Positions 35,986 to 48,148 of a DNA stretch of 64,000 nt are shown piece by piece. Made by a program: the position numbers and the translations under genes. Position 1 is the stretch's first letter. Each line of letters opens with the position of its first letter. The stretch comes from Cunninghamella blakesleeana (lineage: Eukaryota > Mucoromycota > Mucoromycetes > Mucorales > Cunninghamellaceae), in the NCBI GenBank assembly GCA_017871115.1, contig JAFCIZ010000005.1, positions 1,364,001 to 1,428,000 of the forward strand, in the 5' to 3' direction. The notes under the pieces are model-generated. The model was not told the DNA's origin and did not search any database. It worked only from the letters and a program-made list of their open reading frames with translations.

Positions 35986-37916
35986 ATGCCAAGTGCTGAT
36001 AGTATACAGGATACCTGTACAACATTTGTAACTGTTCGGAAAAAAACTATTGACTATGAGGAAAAATCATTCTATGGTGATTGTAGAGATGTAGAAGATT
36101 TTGAAAAATTAAATCGTGTTGGGGAAGGAACTTATGGTGTTGTTTAGTAAGTTTCAAAATAGAAATAAATTTATTTTATAAAAAAGCAAATGAGAGATAA
36201 TGTGTAAAAATAATAATAATAATGATAATAATAATTGATATTCTATATATTTTACATAAAATAACAATTATACATATTTTATAATACCCATTATTATATC
36301 ATATTAGTCGAGTAAGGGATTCAAAATCAGGACAAATGGTAGCATTGAAAAAAATAAGAATGGAAAGAGAAACAGATGGTATGCCAGTATCGAGTTTGAG
36401 AGAAATAAGTATATTGAAGAGAATGAGACATCAAAATATTGTGAACGTTAAAGATGTTGCCGTTGGACCAAAATTGGAATCTATCTTTTTAGTTATGGAA
36501 TACTGTGAACAAGACTTGGGAACATTGCTTGACATGATCAGTACGCCTTATACAGCTTCTGAAAGTATGTAGTACAAAATAAGCAAACAAAAACATATGC
36601 ACAAGTTTTTAAATATGGATTTTATATTAATGTTATGCTGCATACATAAATATTTTTATCTATTATAAATAGTAAAATGCTTGATGCTTCAATTGTTAAA
36701 AGGGTTAGAGTATTGTCATAGTCATTCCATCATTCATAGGTATCTATTTCTTATATTTATTTATATAAAAATAATTAATTTATTTATTTAGATGATTAAT
36801 TGTTATATTTATATTTATAGAGATTTGAAAATGTCAAATTTATTGTTAACTGCAAAAGGAATACTTAAAATTGGTAAATATATATTAATAATATACAATA
36901 TTAGTGACAGCGTTACGTCTTTATTGATTCTTTTGATCATTTATTTTTATTTTTTAGCTGATTTTGGACTTGCTAGGACTCTAAGTTTACCTGGAAAACC
37001 GATGACACCAAATGTTGTGACCCTTTGGTATAGGTCACCTGAATTATTATATGGAGATGCAAATTATACAACAGCTGTTGATTTATGGTATGTAGTTTTT
37101 TAAAAATAATTCTGATGTGTGTATATATAGAAAATTTGGAAAAATAATAAAAGTAAGATAAATAGTTGACTTTGTTTTTTTTATTTTTACTTTTTGGCTA
37201 TTGGGAATAAAATAATAATAGGTCTGCAGGATGCATTATGGGTGAATTATTACTACATAAACCATTATTGCCTGGAAATACTGAACAAGCGCAATTAAAT
37301 TTAATTGTTAAATTACTTGGTACACCTAATGAAACAATTTGGCCTGGATTCTCTCAATTACCATTAGCAAAAGTCCTTATCTTACCGAAACAAGATTTCA
37401 ATGATATGAATAGAGTGTTCCCAAGAATATCTGAACAAACTACAAAGTTAATGGCAGGTTTTTTAACCTATAATCCAAGATCAAGATTGAATGTTAGGCA
37501 AGCTTTGTCACATCCTTATTTTAAGGAATCGCCGAGAGGTAAAAACGAAAAAAATAATAATACATATGTATTTCAAACATTATTCCAAAATTAATTTATT
37601 TTTATTATTCCTGTTTCTACTGTATTTATTATATATATATAGCTCAAGACCCAGCTATGTTGCCGACTTATCCAGAAATTAGAAACATGCTCTCAGAAAA
37701 AGAAAAGTAACGATTTTAGTTATACTTAAATATATATAATATGGTTTACTTATCTAATTATAATATGCTCATTTTTATATCGTTTTATTATTATAAATTA
37801 TTAGATCTAGACGTGCTCATGATGAAGAACGTAAAAATCGTATGCGCCATGTTGTAGATGGAATAGATAATGATGGGAATATATTAGCTAAATATAAAAG
37901 ACAAAAAAACAATTAA
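35986..37916 (+). CDS. Cyclin-dependent kinase, CDK10-like (PISSLRE type)
   Basis: Ser/Thr kinase of the CDK10/CDK11 group, linked to transcription and cell-cycle control. Eight exons (35986-36146, 36308-36564, 36673-36739, 36821-36873, 36958-37087, 37222-37538, 37643-37706, 37805-37916) give 386 residues. Motifs: Gly loop [11 protein letters not shown], the cyclin-binding helix PVSSLREI (CDK10 has PISSLRE, CDK11 PITSLRE), ALKKIRM with the catalytic Lys, [20 protein letters not shown], and the activation-segment [12 protein letters not shown] with a phosphorylatable Thr. The C-terminal tail after the kinase domain is basic and ends in RQKNN. Ser at the second motif position favours CDK10 over CDK11. 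Confidence 0.93.
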
Positions 37917-38148
37917 ATTCTGTGAATAGATTTTTTTTTATTACGTATTGTTATTATTTTAATATCTGATTAATAAATAAATGTGTACATATTATATATA
38001 AAATATTATATTTAAGAGTAATATAATTAAATTATAAAAATTGATTTAAAATTAATCATTAGTTAATAATAATTATACGAATAAATAAACAAAAAATAAT
38101 AATAGCAATAGTTTTATATAACGATATAAAGAATGAAAGTAAGAACAT

Positions 38149-38712
38149 TTAAGAAGAATCTTCATTAGCTTGTGCTGAATAAGTTGTCATTGGTGTATCA
38201 ACATTCGAATCATCATTGGTATTTACAATATTATTGGATTTTTCATTTTCTATTATTTTACTCTCATTATCATCATCAATATCATCTTCGTCGTCGTCAT
38301 CATCATCTTCTCCTTCAGCTTTTTCTTGTTGTTGCTGTTTTTTCAATTCATTTTCTTCTTCCATTTTCAATTCCTCCTGCCTTTTCAGTTCCATTTTCAA
38401 ACGACGTTTTTCTCTAAAATGAACCATTTTTCTATGTTTTGTCAGTTGACCCGAAGTAGCAAAGCTTTTTTGACAATGTTCAATACCACATACTAGTTTC
38501 TTTATACCATGCATATTAGTCTCGTGAGTTTGAAGCTGATCGAAAGATGTAAATGATTTAGAACAATTGGCATGTGTACATAAAAAGGGACGAAAGTCCT
38601 TTTCCATTGTAAATAGTTGATCAATATCTGCCATAGTTGTAGGTTCTGTTGTTGTTTTACTTAGTTTCATTTCTTCATCTATTAATAAATCAATAAATAA
38701 ATTGATGGATGG

Positions 38713-38747
<35 letters not shown>

Positions 38748-39576
38748 TATATAATAATGGTAATAATAATAGCATAACAAACAATAATAATAAGTATTAC
38801 TATTATATTTATCTGTACCTGATTGCCAGCAACCAACAGGAAGTTCTACCGTCCCCCCTCCAAAAGTATAGAATTTTAACGGAACCTTTTTCCACTTTCG
38901 TACGGGAATATCTTTATGTGCAAATATATTTTTGATACGTAAGCTTGTTTTTTGTGTTTGAGAACGGTTAGGAGTGCTACTTGGTGTCCCTAATAATATT
39001 TAAAAACGGCATATATATAAATTAAAATTAATCATTAAATTTTAATTTTAATTTTACATACATGTATGCTAATTCTATTATTATATTATTATATGACTAC
39101 TGGTTTTTTATTATTATAGCTTTTTTTTTTTACCTTGGTCTTCTAGATTAGCTGTGTTAGGTGTATCGCCACTACCAGTTGGTGTGTTGGCTGTTTGTGG
39201 ACTAAAGGATAGAAAAATTAAATATATATAAACACAATATTTAATACCAATATATAATACAATTTTCATATCAAGTAAAATAAAATATAAAAATAAATGT
39301 TTGCCTATCCATCAACTTTTTTCCTTTCTTCTTGTTTTTTAAAAATATTCATCTATTATATTCTTTTTTTAATTATTTTCAACTTTACGTAGCAGGTTTT
39401 CTAGATCTGTTACTTCTTGATCGTTTTGCTGGTGGTAGGTCAACTTGTGAAGATTCTGATCGAAAAGATTGTTTAGGTGAAGATGGAGCTGATGGAGTTA
39501 AAGAATCTGGTGTTGATACTTTACTATCTTGATGTGAATTAAGTCTTAATTTAATTTTAATAGGTGGTTGTGTCAT
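38149..39576 (-). CDS. Ies4-like motif protein with two C2H2 zinc fingers (candidate INO80-complex subunit)
   Basis: Four minus-strand exons (39389-39576, 39134-39201, 38819-38989, 38149-38678) give 318 residues. The N terminus MTQPPIKIKLRLNS and the Arg/Lys/Pro stretch KRSRSNRSRKPAT precede a conserved block KDIPVRKWKKVPLKFYTFGG ending in GTVELPVGCW (about residues 106-140), which resembles the C-terminal RKW...SFTG..W motif that I recall from fungal Ies4 subunits of the INO80 remodeller. Two C2H2 fingers follow: C-x4-C-x12-H-x4-H (FLCTHANCSKSFTSFDQLQTH) ... and C-x4-C-x12-H-x4-H (CGIEHCQKSFATSGQLTKH). A charged coiled region (KRRLKMELKRQEELKMEEE) and a long Asp/Glu run end the protein. The zinc fingers are certain; the INO80 assignment is inference. 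Confidence 0.75.
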
Positions 39577-39775
39577 TTTATTTTATTTTATATATATTAA
39601 AGTAATGAAAAAAATTATTGAAAGAAAAAACGAAAAAAAAAAAAAAAACTGAAATCGGATTTTTAAAAGAAAATTATCCAAATCTACATTAATTTTTTTA
39701 AAATTCGGGGAAAATAAATGTATGAAAATCAAAATATATTTATATCGAAAAGAACAAATTACATACATATAAAAC

Positions 39776-39810
<35 letters not shown>

Positions 39811-39949
39811 AATATATTAAAACAAAATAATAACGAAATAAAATAAATAAATAAATAAATAATAATAATGATAATAATGATAATAATCAAATAATATATA
39901 TTTATATAGAAATTAATACATGGTTGTAATATTAAGCATTAAATAAAAA
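39577..39949. other. Intergenic between the C2H2/Ies4-like gene and WOPR copy 2
   Basis: Promoter of the zinc-finger gene and 3' side of the WOPR gene; a TA run at about 39785-39811 and TAAA/AATAATG repeats near 39840-39890. Confidence 0.6.
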
Positions 39950-41933
39950 TTACAGTTGCATTTCGAAATCATTCCAGCCTAATCCCAACAAAGAAGCCTG
40001 ATCAACAGAAAAGGCATTACTAACAAGTTCAGTTCTTGAATGTAAAGAAGCATGGTTGATAGCATGAAAAGAATTGGAGGAAAATAAATGCTGATGAGGA
40101 TTTTGCTCATATCTATCATTAGAATAACCAGAAGAAAAACTATGTGGAACATAATGATTAAAATGATAATCTGACCCTACACCAACTGAAGTATGTGGAA
40201 TATGATGATGTGTTTGTGTTTGTGTTTGTTTTTGTTGTTGCTGTTGTTCATGATGCCTTTGTCCTGAAACTTGAGGTATAGATGAGCTTACATGATCTTG
40301 ATTTGATAAATTATCTATAAATAAATAAGTAAAAAAAAAAATATCATATGAGCATAAAAGGTTAAGACTAAAAAAAAAAAAAAAAAAACATTCTATTTTT
40401 CTTTTTCTTTTTCTTTTTTTTTTTTTTTTTTTTTTACCACGGAATGAAATAGATTGTTTATATAAATTGGCAAAGTCATTTTTTTCTGTATTATTGTTAC
40501 TTATATTGGAATTATTATTTATATTTTTTAAAATGGGTGAAGAATGTTTAGTAGTTATAGATGATGATGTAGAAGTAGAAAGAGGAGAAGGAAGGTATGC
40601 ATTTTCAGTGAATTGATATGAATTTGGTGAATATGAATTTTGTTGATAATTAAGATGGTTTGATTGAGAAGTATATTGCGTTGTTGCCGTAGGTGAAGGT
40701 GACGATAATGGTGAATGTATGGTCATATTTAATTTCTGTTGTTGGTGATGATGAGCTGTTGGTAATGGAGTTGAAGGTGAATTAAATAGATTTAAATCGT
40801 ATGATTGTGATGATTGTGAATAATTTATCGCTTGTTCTTGAGGTGATAAAGAATGTGAGTTTAAACTTGATGATAATGATGATGCTGTCAATAATGAATT
40901 TTGATGTAAAGAAGTAGGTGTTGAGGGATTATTATTACTATTAATACTACTTATACTACTGATACTAGATCTAGAAGTGGATCGACTGCTTGATAATTGC
41001 ATATAAGATGTTCTTCTTTTTTGCTTTGTTGATATTGATGGTTTTTCAGACGTAGCACTTTTAGTTGATTTATTTTTTTTATTATCTAAAGTAAAAATAA
41101 ATGCAATAAATGCAAATATAAATATATATTTAATTATTTTTATATTAAAACTTGTATTTATTTATTTATTTCTTTTCATGATTATTATGATTATGATTAC
41201 AATTATTATTTACCTTCAAAGGACTGATCACCATTTGATGCATCATCGAGATAAAAGGGAATTCTAAAGTTTTGGCTGCGAAGTAGTTCAGGTGATATTT
41301 CAATAGAAGCTAACTCAGGTATATCGGAGGGAGTTTGGAACTTATTTATTAATATATCATCTTTGTTGTAATAACTAATTAAATGTAACTGAACTCCGTT
41401 CACCATAAGAGACATTGATTTTTTAATAAGACCATTAGGTTTAAAACGATAAGTACTACGCAAAGACCCAAATAAGGCTCTTTCCTTTTGTCTTTTAGAA
41501 AGTAGAGTCAACCCAGAAGTTATTAGTTGAGGATCTTCTATCTGATTGTCACCGTTTTTTTTATCATCTAATTCTCTATAAATTAAAAAGTTGCCTAATA
41601 TTCTTGAAGGGCTCCAAACTAAACCATCTGTCCAACGTTTAATTCCTATTATATATAATGGGATGTTAGTAGAGTATTAATAGTAATAGAAAAATAAAGA
41701 AAATAGATAATGAATTTAACTTGACTATTTTATATTCATTTTTATTTATTAATTAACTCACCACTTTCGTTTTCATTAAAACAAAAAACAGCACCACTTT
41801 TAATTAATTGTCTTTCTTGTTCTTGTAATCTTCTTCTTACACGAGGTAAAATACCTTGTCTACTTGCTTCTAATAAAATTAATGAATCGTGAGTGGTTTC
41901 CACATATCCAAAAAATGTTTCCACAATAGGCAT
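39950..41933 (-). CDS. Gti1/Pac2 (WOPR) family transcriptional regulator, copy 2
   Basis: Paralogue of the gene at 11927-13950. Four minus-strand exons (41762-41933, 41214-41645, 40438-41085, 39950-40314) give 538 residues. WOPR half A reads VETFFGYVETTHDSLILLEA then IKRWTDGLVWSPSRILGNF. Half B reads ERALFGSLRSTYRFKPNGLI, LHLISYYNKDDI. The first intron falls after the codon pair Ser-Gly at exactly the place used in copy 1, but this copy has two more introns in the low-complexity C-terminal half (Ser, Gln, His, Asn rich) and a shorter linker between the halves. The third intron (40315-40437) is framed by poly-A/poly-T tracts. It is divergent from the intronless ORF at 42509, and the 575-nt gap is shared upstream DNA. 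Confidence 0.95.
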
Positions 41934-42508
41934 GATTTTTTTATTTGTGTATGTGGAAAAAAATAATTATAATAATAATAAAAAAAAAGGTACAATAAAA
42001 AAATAATAATAAAGAGGAAGAGAGAGAAGAAAAAAAAGGAAAATCAAAAAAAAAGGGTAATATGGGAAGATTAAAAAAGCGGAGTTAAAAACAATTCTCC
42101 AGATTAAATTGTAGAATCTATTAATGACATAATAATTGTTACTTTTACGAAACGTTATTTTATATATCTATATAAATATATATACAAATATTAGTTACCT
42201 CCTCACATGGTATTTTACACTCATGTGTCTTCATGATCTTCAAATAGAAAAATAGTAACTCTGGATTTCTTTTTTTATTTCCAAAAAAAATAAATATAAA
42301 ATTATCAACACTATCCTAACGATAAATGTAATCATCGTCCGTCCCATTTGTCATTATTTATTGTGTTTAACTATAAAAGGGAGTTTTATTGTTGATCCTA
42401 TGATCAATTTATTTTCATCGGTATTTCAAAATAATTATATTGCCTGGGTAAGAGTAAGCATATTTTCTCTTTTAAATTAAACAAAGTCAGTTCGCCCTTC
42501 ATATACAA
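41934..42508. other. Divergent region between WOPR copy 2 and the intronless ORF
   Basis: Purine-rich (GA) near the WOPR start. Around 42090 it has TTCTCCAGATT, also found at about 10650 upstream of WOPR copy 1. From about 42190 the DNA becomes less AT-biased, like the ORF that follows. Confidence 0.5.
42372..42379 (+). promoter_or_regulatory. TATA-box-like element of the intronless ORF
   Basis: A TATAAAAG match sits about 130 nt upstream of the ATG at 42509 on the plus strand. In such AT-rich DNA a TATA match alone is weak evidence, but the GG that follows it and the lack of similar runs nearby make it stand out. No transcription start can be placed from sequence. Confidence 0.4.
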
Positions 42509-43771
42509 TTGAGACCACAGATAATGGGAAGATTACCATCCGAATTGGTGAACAAAATAATCGACTTTACTGAAACACCTTACATCGCCTATATGTTGGG
42601 CATAGAGCCCAGTAAGAAGACTCTCTTTTTAGGCGGAGGAGTGTTGATCTCATTAGAATATATCCTAACGCTGGGAGGAGATATAAAGACCTTAATGTTT
42701 ATGAAGAAATATATCCCTCCTTATCTAGCTATTTATAAGGCTGTATGCAGTATGGATCCAATGATGGTGATTAGAGTGTGCCTTATATGGAATAGTTGGA
42801 CTTCAAATCTTGCCTATAGTATGTCGTTTGAAAAGAAATTCAAGTGGGGCATAGAGAATATAAAACATGGTAATGTACCAATCACTCAGGGTATGTACTT
42901 AAGGAACAATATGTTCGACAATCTAGCGCTAGAAAATGGCATATCACATCAAATTGACATATATGACATTGTTAACAGTAATCTTAGCGAAGATATGTAT
43001 GACATATGCATTAAAGACGACCCAGAGAGACTTGCTGTAGCGAAGATCTTAAGAGGTATATATAGGGAAGAACTATCTTTTACTTTCATAAAAGATGCAC
43101 TAAGTGATATAGAACATCCTAAAGTAAATTCTTTTTGGTATATAATCAGTGCACTGGTAATAACTAACCGATTTGATGATGCTATTTCCATATATGAACA
43201 TGGAGCCACTTGTGACTTTGCAAGTTATGAATTCTTGTCGATAATATGTATAGCTATCAGTTATAAAAGACTAGACCTTCTTGAGTATATGGATGTTGAG
43301 CATATAGAAGTATATAAGGTCCTGATGGGTATAGAGGATCCTAGAATACTATATGATATGGACCGATCTATCATTGGTTATATTCTCCTTGAGATAGGGA
43401 TGTTCGGTGATGCATATGATGTCGAACTGTTCGAAAATGGAGAAATAAAGATAGAGGATGCAATATATGGCTATTCTGATGCGTTTGATGAAATGGATAT
43501 TACAAGGACCTTTGAGCTAAACGGCTCTAACAAACGTGATATAATATGGTTGATTAATAGATCTCAGAATTCAGAACATAGAGAAATAACATCGGATACA
43601 AGGTTTATCAGTACTATCTTGCAAAATACTATAATATATTATCCCAATATGGAAAAAAATGTATATATATATGATTACCGCAAAATGTACATAGACAAAC
43701 TATATTCACCAGATATTAGTGTAGCTCATTGGATGTACTATGGTAATGGAATTATCAGAAATGAGGAGTAA
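42509..43771 (+). CDS. Intronless ORF, F-box-like N terminus, unknown helical-repeat body
   Basis: A 420-residue open frame without introns, in a window where nearly all genes of this size have several. I do not recognise an orthologue. The N terminus GRLPSELVNKIIDFTETPYI resembles an F-box start (L-P-x-E-L/I...I). The rest is predicted-helical looking, with loosely repeated units such as DPERLAVAKILRGIYREEL and EVYKVLMGIEDPRILYDMDR, reminiscent of degenerate ankyrin-type or other solenoid repeats; no ankyrin consensus is intact. There is no signal peptide and no Asn/Gln run. Base use differs from neighbours: G+C is visibly higher (several 60-nt lines near 40 percent), ATA is a frequent Ile codon and CTA/CTG appear for Leu. 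This suggests a lineage-specific or horizontally acquired gene; a large-DNA-virus source is conceivable but unproven. Confidence 0.75.
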   Translation: MRPQIMGRLPSELVNKIIDFTETPYIAYMLGIEPSKKTLFLGGGVLISLEYILTLGGDIKTLMFMKKYIPPYLAIYKAVCSMDPMMVIRVCLIWNSWTSNLAYSMSFEKKFKWGIENIKHGNVPITQGMYLRNNMFDNLALENGISHQIDIYDIVNSNLSEDMYDICIKDDPERLAVAKILRGIYREELSFTFIKDALSDIEHPKVNSFWYIISALVITNRFDDAISIYEHGATCDFASYEFLSIICIAISYKRLDLLEYMDVEHIEVYKVLMGIEDPRILYDMDRSIIGYILLEIGMFGDAYDVELFENGEIKIEDAIYGYSDAFDEMDITRTFELNGSNKRDIIWLINRSQNSEHREITSDTRFISTILQNTIIYYPNMEKNVYIYDYRKMYIDKLYSPDISVAHWMYYGNGIIRNEE

Positions 43772-44627
43772 TATATGTTGCACATCCATACTCTTATATT
43801 CTCATTTTAAAAAAAAAAAAATCACTACCTAGGAATAGGTGCTGTGTCTTCTAACTCACCAACTTAAATTCATGAGAATGCTATCCTGTGTTTTATCCAT
43901 CATCTCTATACCCTCAAGCTAGTTTTAGATTCCAAAGCGATTTTGACCTTAAATACCTTCCCTTTTATTTCCTAGTACAAAAGTGTATCTATTTTTTTTT
44001 AAGATTACTTTGTTCCATAAATTTTGATTTCATAATATAATAAAAATGAATTCATCGTGAAAAGAGTTTTTTTACGAATAAGAATTCCATCAAATTATTA
44101 AAATGAATATAGTACTCTAGTTTTATTATTTCAAATGCTTAATTTTTTATACATAAAAAGGAAGGAAAAAAAAAACGAATTTTGATCCACAAAAAAACCG
44201 AAAAAGAGTGATTTTTATCTTATCTTGTATATAGCTTTATAATTATTAATTTATGATCTAATAAAAAAATGGAGTAATGTTACATAATATAAAGTTGAAA
44301 TAGAGTACAAAACAAATATATACATGTATATAAATGGTGAATGTGGCAGAAGGGGTTTCGGGAACGATTCCAGCAGAGGATGATTTATTTATTTTTTTTT
44401 GTTTTTTTGGTTAACGTTTTCTATTTACTATTCAAATGTTTTAAAATAAATTTTTAGTGCAGCCTGAGGATAGTGAAGGTAAATATCTAACTACTGTAAA
44501 GATCGTCCAAATAAAGTAAAATAAAAAAACTTATCTAGTGCTAACAAAAAGTCGGAATTTTAAAACTATTTTATATTTTCCTATTTTTTTTGCTTTTTTT
44601 CCTGTTCTTTCTCTATTTTTTATAACA
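43772..44627. other. Intergenic between the intronless ORF and UBP14
   Basis: The first 200 nt (to about 43990) keep the lower A/T bias of the ORF, then normal AT-rich DNA resumes. No supported coding. Confidence 0.5.
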
Positions 44628-45060
44628 ATGACTTGTACACATATTATTACGACACGATTTTCACCTCCTTCGATTCATTCTAAAGTTCATAAAGAAGAAT
44701 GTACTCAATGTTTTGACTCTCAAGTAAGTATCAACAACTATTATAAATATCAATAAAGCAATAATAGCAACAATAACGACAATAACAATAATAATGATAA
44801 TATTAATAATAAAATATTAACAACTGAATAAAACTATTTTTTTTATTTGTGATTTTTTATTTTTATTTTTTAATTTAGGACTTGCCTGAGGGTATTGACG
44901 TTTGTTTGACTTGTTTTAATGGTGGATGTGTTTCAAATGATCGCCAGCACGCAAAAATTCATTATAATAAAACTTTTCATCCTTTAGCTGTTAATATTAG
45001 ACGCGTTATTAAACCAAAAAGAGTAAGTGGATAAGTATTGTATAAAACGCACATGCATGT

Positions 45061-45099
<39 letters not shown>

Positions 45100-48000
45100 A
45101 TCGAATAAATATATTTATATGTTTTTTAATTAATATTATAGGAGGAAGGATCTCCTCCGCCACAAAAAATTAGTAAATTAGAAATAGTACCTGAAGATGA
45201 ACCAAGTTATGAGTATATTACCAAGATTCGATGTTATGCCTGTAATGGTGTAGAAGCTTCAAAGGATATTAACTCTGAAGTAAGGCTTAAAGATGGATAA
45301 AATAACGTATAAAAAATGATTGGCTGTTTTGTGTTTGGAATAGAATTATAAAATAAATAAATTGTACTTTTTATTGATTGTTATTAATACTGTTGTTATT
45401 TTTTTAGATGACTAATATAGTGGATGCCATTTTATCAGTCTTATCATCAGCAAAAAAATCAGATGTAGAAGCTTGGAAAGAAGAAATATATGCTTGTGAA
45501 CATACACTTTGTTTAACCCAAGAACCACCTCATAAATTAGAACAACAGTCTTTAGCTCATTGTGCCGGTTGTGAATTGAATGAAAACTTATGGTTATGTT
45601 TAACTTGTGGAAAATTAGGCTGTGGTAGAAAACAATATGATGGATCTGGTGGAAATAATCATGCTGTTGAACATTTTAATGAAACTGGACATGCTGTTTC
45701 ATGTAAACTTGGTACCATTACACCTGAAGGAACCGCTGGTAAATAATAAAATAAACGACAAAAGAAAATACCTGCATAAGTAAAAATTGGATAATACATT
45801 GGAATTATATATATATATTAAATATGATTTTTTTTATAGACATTTATTGCTATGCCTGTGATGATGCAAAATTGGACGAAGATCTTGCTAAGCATTTAGA
45901 AAATTGGGGAATTAATATCTTACATCAATCTAAAACAGAAAAAAGCATGACAGAATTGGTAATAATAATAGTGATAAAGAAGGAAAGAAATTATTTTTTT
46001 GTATTTAGAATTTTATTTTTTATTATATTGTTAGTAATTTTTATTTTATGTTTATTTACTATTTTATTTTATAGCAATTAGAACAAAACCTTAAGTTTGA
46101 TTTTAGTATGACTACAGAAGATGGTAAACAGTTAGAACCAAGATTTGGACCTGGTTTTACTGGTATCAAAAATCTTGGAAATAGGTATTAAAAAAAAATA
46201 CATAAAATATAAAAAAATAAATAAAATAAACTAAATTTATTAACGTACCTGAGTATATTATTATTTTCTTTTTAAAATAATAATAGTTGTTATATGGCAT
46301 CTGTATTACAATCAGTATATGATATTCCTCAATTTCAAGATAGATATGGGCAACAGCTATCTGATCATGCTCAAACTTGTAATGTAGAAGATCCTGCAAA
46401 CTGTTTATATTGTCAACTTCATAAAATAGCTGATGGTCTTTTGAGTGGACGATATTCTCAGCCTCATAATTCGCCTAACGAAAATGAAATATCTACACAA
46501 GATGGGATTTCGCCTGGTATGTTTAAATCGCTTGTTGGAAAGGGACATGAAGAGTTTGCTACTATGCGTCAACAGGATGCTTATGAATTTTTCCAATATT
46601 TATGTAAAACTATATCACAAAAAGAGCATGCTACACAATCGCAAGACCCTACAAAATTATTTGATTTCAATTTGGAACATCGATTACAGTGTGGTAAATG
46701 CAATAAAGTTCGTTACCAAATTAGTGAAACCAGTGGCATATCAGTGAATGTACCAACTAAAAAAATAAATGATAATAATAATAACGATATTATCAAAGAA
46801 GACAATATTAAAGGAGATACCTCCTTATATGAACCTGTAGATTTTTATGAATGCCTGGATTTATTTACAAGTAATGAAAGTGTAGAAGGGTACCAATGTC
46901 CTAATTGTAATGAAAAAACTATTGCTCAAAAGTAAGTCATATTTATAATTGATTGATAAACCTTTTATTAGCAAGATAATCATTTAATTTTTTATCATTA
47001 TCATTACTATATTTTACATTGTATTTAATATAGATCAATCAAATTCAAGTCTTTCCCTGAAGTTTTAGTTATCCAAGCACGTAGATTTGCATTGATCGAT
47101 TGGGTACCACAAAAACTTAGTAAGTGAACTTTTTTTATTCCTTTGAATGTAAACGATTAATTTAATCAATCATTGATTATTATTATTATTATTATTATTA
47201 TTATAACTATTATTTAAAGATATTATTGTTAAATTCCCTGAGGATGTTATAAATTTTGATAAATATGTCGGACACGGAAAACAAGAGAATGAAGAACTAT
47301 TGCCAGAAGAAAACAAAACTGATGGTAAAATTAAAATTAAAATAACTAATAAAAGAAGAGAAGACTACTTGAAAAGCAAATATATCTAAATGGATTTTAA
47401 TTTAATACGACTAAAATAAATTTTAATTAGATGCTTCATTTGATGCTCTTGCTTTGGAACAGTTAATGTCTATGGGCTTTGGTGAAAATCGATGTAAACG
47501 TGCTCTTTTGAAAACTGGAAATAATGGTGCTGAGATAGCTATGAATTGGCTATTTGAACATATGGAAGATCCTGGTAAAACAATAATAATAATTACCTAA
47601 TGACTACAGTCTTATTTATTTTATTTTATTTTTGTTAAAAAATAATAATAGACATTGATGCACCTTTAGAATCTACTCAAGGAATGAAACCAGAACCAAC
47701 TCTAGAACAAATTTCAACATTATGTGAAATGGGCTTTTCTCCCGCACAGGCTAAAAAGGCACTTGGTGAAACGGTAAAAAAAAAAAAAATATATTGTACG
47801 ATGTGATGTTTATTTATTTGTATGACTTTTGTATATTTTTATATTGATTAGAATAATGATACTGAACGTGCACTTGATTGGTTATTCAGCCATCCCGACG
47901 ATCAAGGTGAAGATATCAACACAAATCAAGATACATCAGAAAAAGTAATTGGTGACTCAAATCCTCCATTTGATTATACCGTCAAATCCTTTGTTTCTCA

Positions 48001-48148
48001 TAAAGGCACTTCCATTCATTGTGGTCATTATGTTGCTCATGTTAAAAAAGGTGATGAATGGGTTCTCTTTAATGATAACAGAGTAGCTGCTACTCCAAAC
48101 CCTCCTATCAGCGAAGGTTATCTTTACTTTTTACAGCGTAAACATTAA
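44628..48148 (+). CDS. UBP14: Ubiquitin-specific protease 14 / isopeptidase T (USP5-like)
   Basis: Deubiquitinase that disassembles free polyubiquitin chains. Twelve exons (44628-44723, 44879-45022, 45142-45279, 45408-45738, 45840-45958, 46075-46184, 46287-46931, 47034-47119, 47220-47324, 47431-47574, 47652-47773, 47852-48148) give 778 residues. Order: variant zinc finger about 15-60 (CTQCF, CLTCFNGGC); ZnF-UBP about 155-250 (CAGCELNENLWLCLTCGKLG, then CGRKQYDGSGGNNHAVEH); catalytic Cys box NLGNSCYMASVLQ near residue 314; QQDAYEFFQYL; two UBA domains inside the catalytic domain (LEQLMSMGFGENRCKRAL near 600 and ISTLCEMGFSPAQAKKAL near 660); His box SIHCGHYVAHVKKGDEW near 739. All catalytic features are intact and the layout matches USP5/Ubp14. 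Confidence 0.96.

Noticed and set aside
43800..43990. Possible coding relic on the minus strand past the intronless ORF
   Set aside because: A short KVKIALESKTSLRV-like run ends at several stops; too short to support a pseudogene.
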